Shown: in pieces, positions 63,085 to 64,000 of the stretch
Layout: every line of letters begins with the position of its first letter
Position numbering within the stretch: the first letter of the stretch is position 1
Translations under genes and position numbers: made by a program
The notes under the pieces: generated by a model
What the model was told of the DNA's origin: nothing
Seen by the model: only the letters and a program-made list of their open reading frames with translations
The model's database searches: none
Source of the DNA: Adhaeribacter aerolatus
GTDB lineage: Bacteria; Bacteroidota; Bacteroidia; Cytophagales; Hymenobacteraceae
DNA: 64,000 nucleotides
Direction of reading: 5' to 3'
NCBI RefSeq assembly: GCF_007991635.1
Contig: NZ_BJYS01000032.1
Coordinates: 1 to 64,000 of the forward strand

Positions 63085-64000
63085 ATGGAATATCGCAGAT
63101 TAGGTAAAACCGATATGGACGTTTCGGTGCTGGGCTTCGGCGCCTCGCCGATGGGAAATGTGTTTGATGTAGCCACTGAGCAGGAAGGCATTCAGGCCGT
63201 GAACGATGCCATTAACCAAGGTATCAACTTTTTTGATGTAGCTCCTTTTTATGGCTTTACCTTAGCCGAAGAGCGGCTGGGCAAAGCACTGGTCGGCAAA
63301 CGAAAAGATATATTTTTAGCTACCAAATGCGGCCGCTACGGCCTGGATGATTTTGATTTCTCCTACAACCGGGTTTTGCAAAGCATCGACGAATCGCTAA
63401 CCAGGCTTAAAACCGATTACGTTGATATTTTACAATTGCACGATATTGAATTTGTTGACCGGGAACAAATATTAAACGAAGCTATTCCGGCTGCCCTGAA
63501 AGTAAAGGAAATGGGGAAAGCCCGCTACATTGGTATTACCGGTTTGCCCGTGCGCTACCTCGCCGATATTGCCCGGCAAGTAGAAATAGACACGGTACTT
63601 TCGTGGGCGCACTATAATTTGCTCGAAGATGAAGTTAACGACGAATTAGTACCGCTCTCGAAAGAAAAAGGGTTTGGCCTGATGAACGCGGCGCCTTTAC
63701 TGCAGCGGATTTTATCGGACGCCCCCCTGCCCGAATGGCACCGTTCACCTCAGGCCGTGAAAGACATGCAGCCTCGTTTATTAGCGTTATGCAAAAATTA
63801 CGGCGTAAACTTAAGCGAAGTAGCGATGCGTTACGCCATGGATCACCCGGATATTGCCACTACCATTGTGGGCATGTCTAACCCTACCCACGTGCAACAA
63901 AACCTGAAAGCAGTAGTTTTGCGGATACCCGACGGGCTTTTAGCCGAAATAGAAGATTTAGTGGCACCCGTTAAAAACCAGATGTGGTTTGAGGGCAACC
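63085..64000 (+). CDS. Aldo/keto reductase, L-fucose/L-galactose dehydrogenase-like (cut by window end)
   Basis: The frame opens with ATG 63085 and stays open to the window end (at least 305 residues, no stop seen), so the C-terminus is missing. The AKR signatures are EYRRLGKTDMDVSVLGFGAS, NFFDVAPFYGFTLAEERLG (catalytic Asp and Tyr), IFLATKCGRYG with the Lys, DYVDILQLHDIE with the His, and TIVGMSNPTHVQQNLKAV. It is an NAD(P)H-dependent oxidoreductase of the L-galactose/L-fucose dehydrogenase branch and should act on an aldose in the cytoplasm. Confidence 0.85.
   Translation, partial: MEYRRLGKTDMDVSVLGFGASPMGNVFDVATEQEGIQAVNDAINQGINFFDVAPFYGFTLAEERLGKALVGKRKDIFLATKCGRYGLDDFDFSYNRVLQSIDESLTRLKTDYVDILQLHDIEFVDREQILNEAIPAALKVKEMGKARYIGITGLPVRYLADIARQVEIDTVLSWAHYNLLEDEVNDELVPLSKEKGFGLMNAAPLLQRILSDAPLPEWHRSPQAVKDMQPRLLALCKNYGVNLSEVAMRYAMDHPDIATTIVGMSNPTHVQQNLKAVVLRIPDGLLAEIEDLVAPVKNQMWFEGN

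Noticed and set aside
1-64000. CRISPR arrays, rRNA and tRNA genes
   Set aside because: No regularly spaced direct repeats of 25-40 bases, no rRNA-like blocks and no cloverleaf that I could recognise by eye. A dedicated tRNA search could still find one.

Overview
This looks like a chromosomal window from a Bacteroidota bacterium, most likely order Cytophagales, family Hymenobacteraceae (Adhaeribacter/Rufibacter/Pontibacter-like). That placement is inferred from gene content: several secreted Gfo/Idh/MocA oxidoreductases, SIMPL, DUF4136, DUF3810, PRC-barrel/DUF2382 and FRG proteins, short SPII lipoproteins, TAnnTTTG-type -7 boxes, and many palindromic intergenic repeats. I saw no rRNA, tRNA, CRISPR array or prophage structural genes.

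Layout. 0-17.9 kb is ordinary chromosome: DUF3810 metalloprotease-like protein, two secreted oxidoreductases, three transporter or integral-membrane proteins, a polysaccharide deacetylase, a PIG-L deacetylase, a quinone oxidoreductase, an M20 hydrolase and an SDR/DUF2867 protein. It is interrupted by repeats and by a broken DUF559 nuclease gene sitting between 32-bp inverted repeats. 18-28.9 kb is an accessory, defence-like island: HigBA toxin-antitoxin; a tight six-gene, AT-rich, minus-strand cluster queD - queC-like - DUF6884 - nurA - herA - TGT-like; a phosphorothioate-dependent-type HNH restriction enzyme; a DUF1016 (YhcG) nuclease pseudogene in two pieces; and a DUF433/DUF5615 toxin-antitoxin pair. 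29-33.6 kb holds an OmpA-like protein, a PRC-barrel/DUF2382 stress protein and umuDC. 34.5-40 kb is a likely carbohydrate block (ACS-type MFS transporter, Gfo/Idh/MocA, SUMF1-like protein, TIM-barrel sugar isomerase). 40-64 kb is mixed housekeeping and stress: Hsp20, a disordered Asn/Arg/Asp-rich protein, MBL and M28 hydrolases, FRG protein, erythromycin-esterase homologue, a DUF6934 pair, M20 hydrolase, paired small lipoproteins, cbpA-cbpM, saccharopine dehydrogenase, gcvP, DUF4136 lipoprotein and an aldo/keto reductase cut by the window end.

Best candidate for an undescribed system: the cluster at 19257-25664. It joins 7-deazaguanine synthesis (QueD and a QueC whose four C-terminal zinc cysteines are all replaced) to a base-exchange enzyme of the TGT/DpdA superfamily with its catalytic Asp and CxCxxC...H zinc site intact, a DUF6884 protein, and a HerA-NurA ATPase-nuclease pair. 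Genes overlap or nearly touch, implying one transcript. The parts are those expected of a deazapurine-based DNA modification/restriction or immune system, but none of the usual dpd accessory genes are nearby. Function is inferred.

The intergenic spaces carry at least three dispersed MITE-like families with terminal inverted repeats, several palindromic elements, and two copies of a roughly 180-base conserved element that may be a structured RNA.
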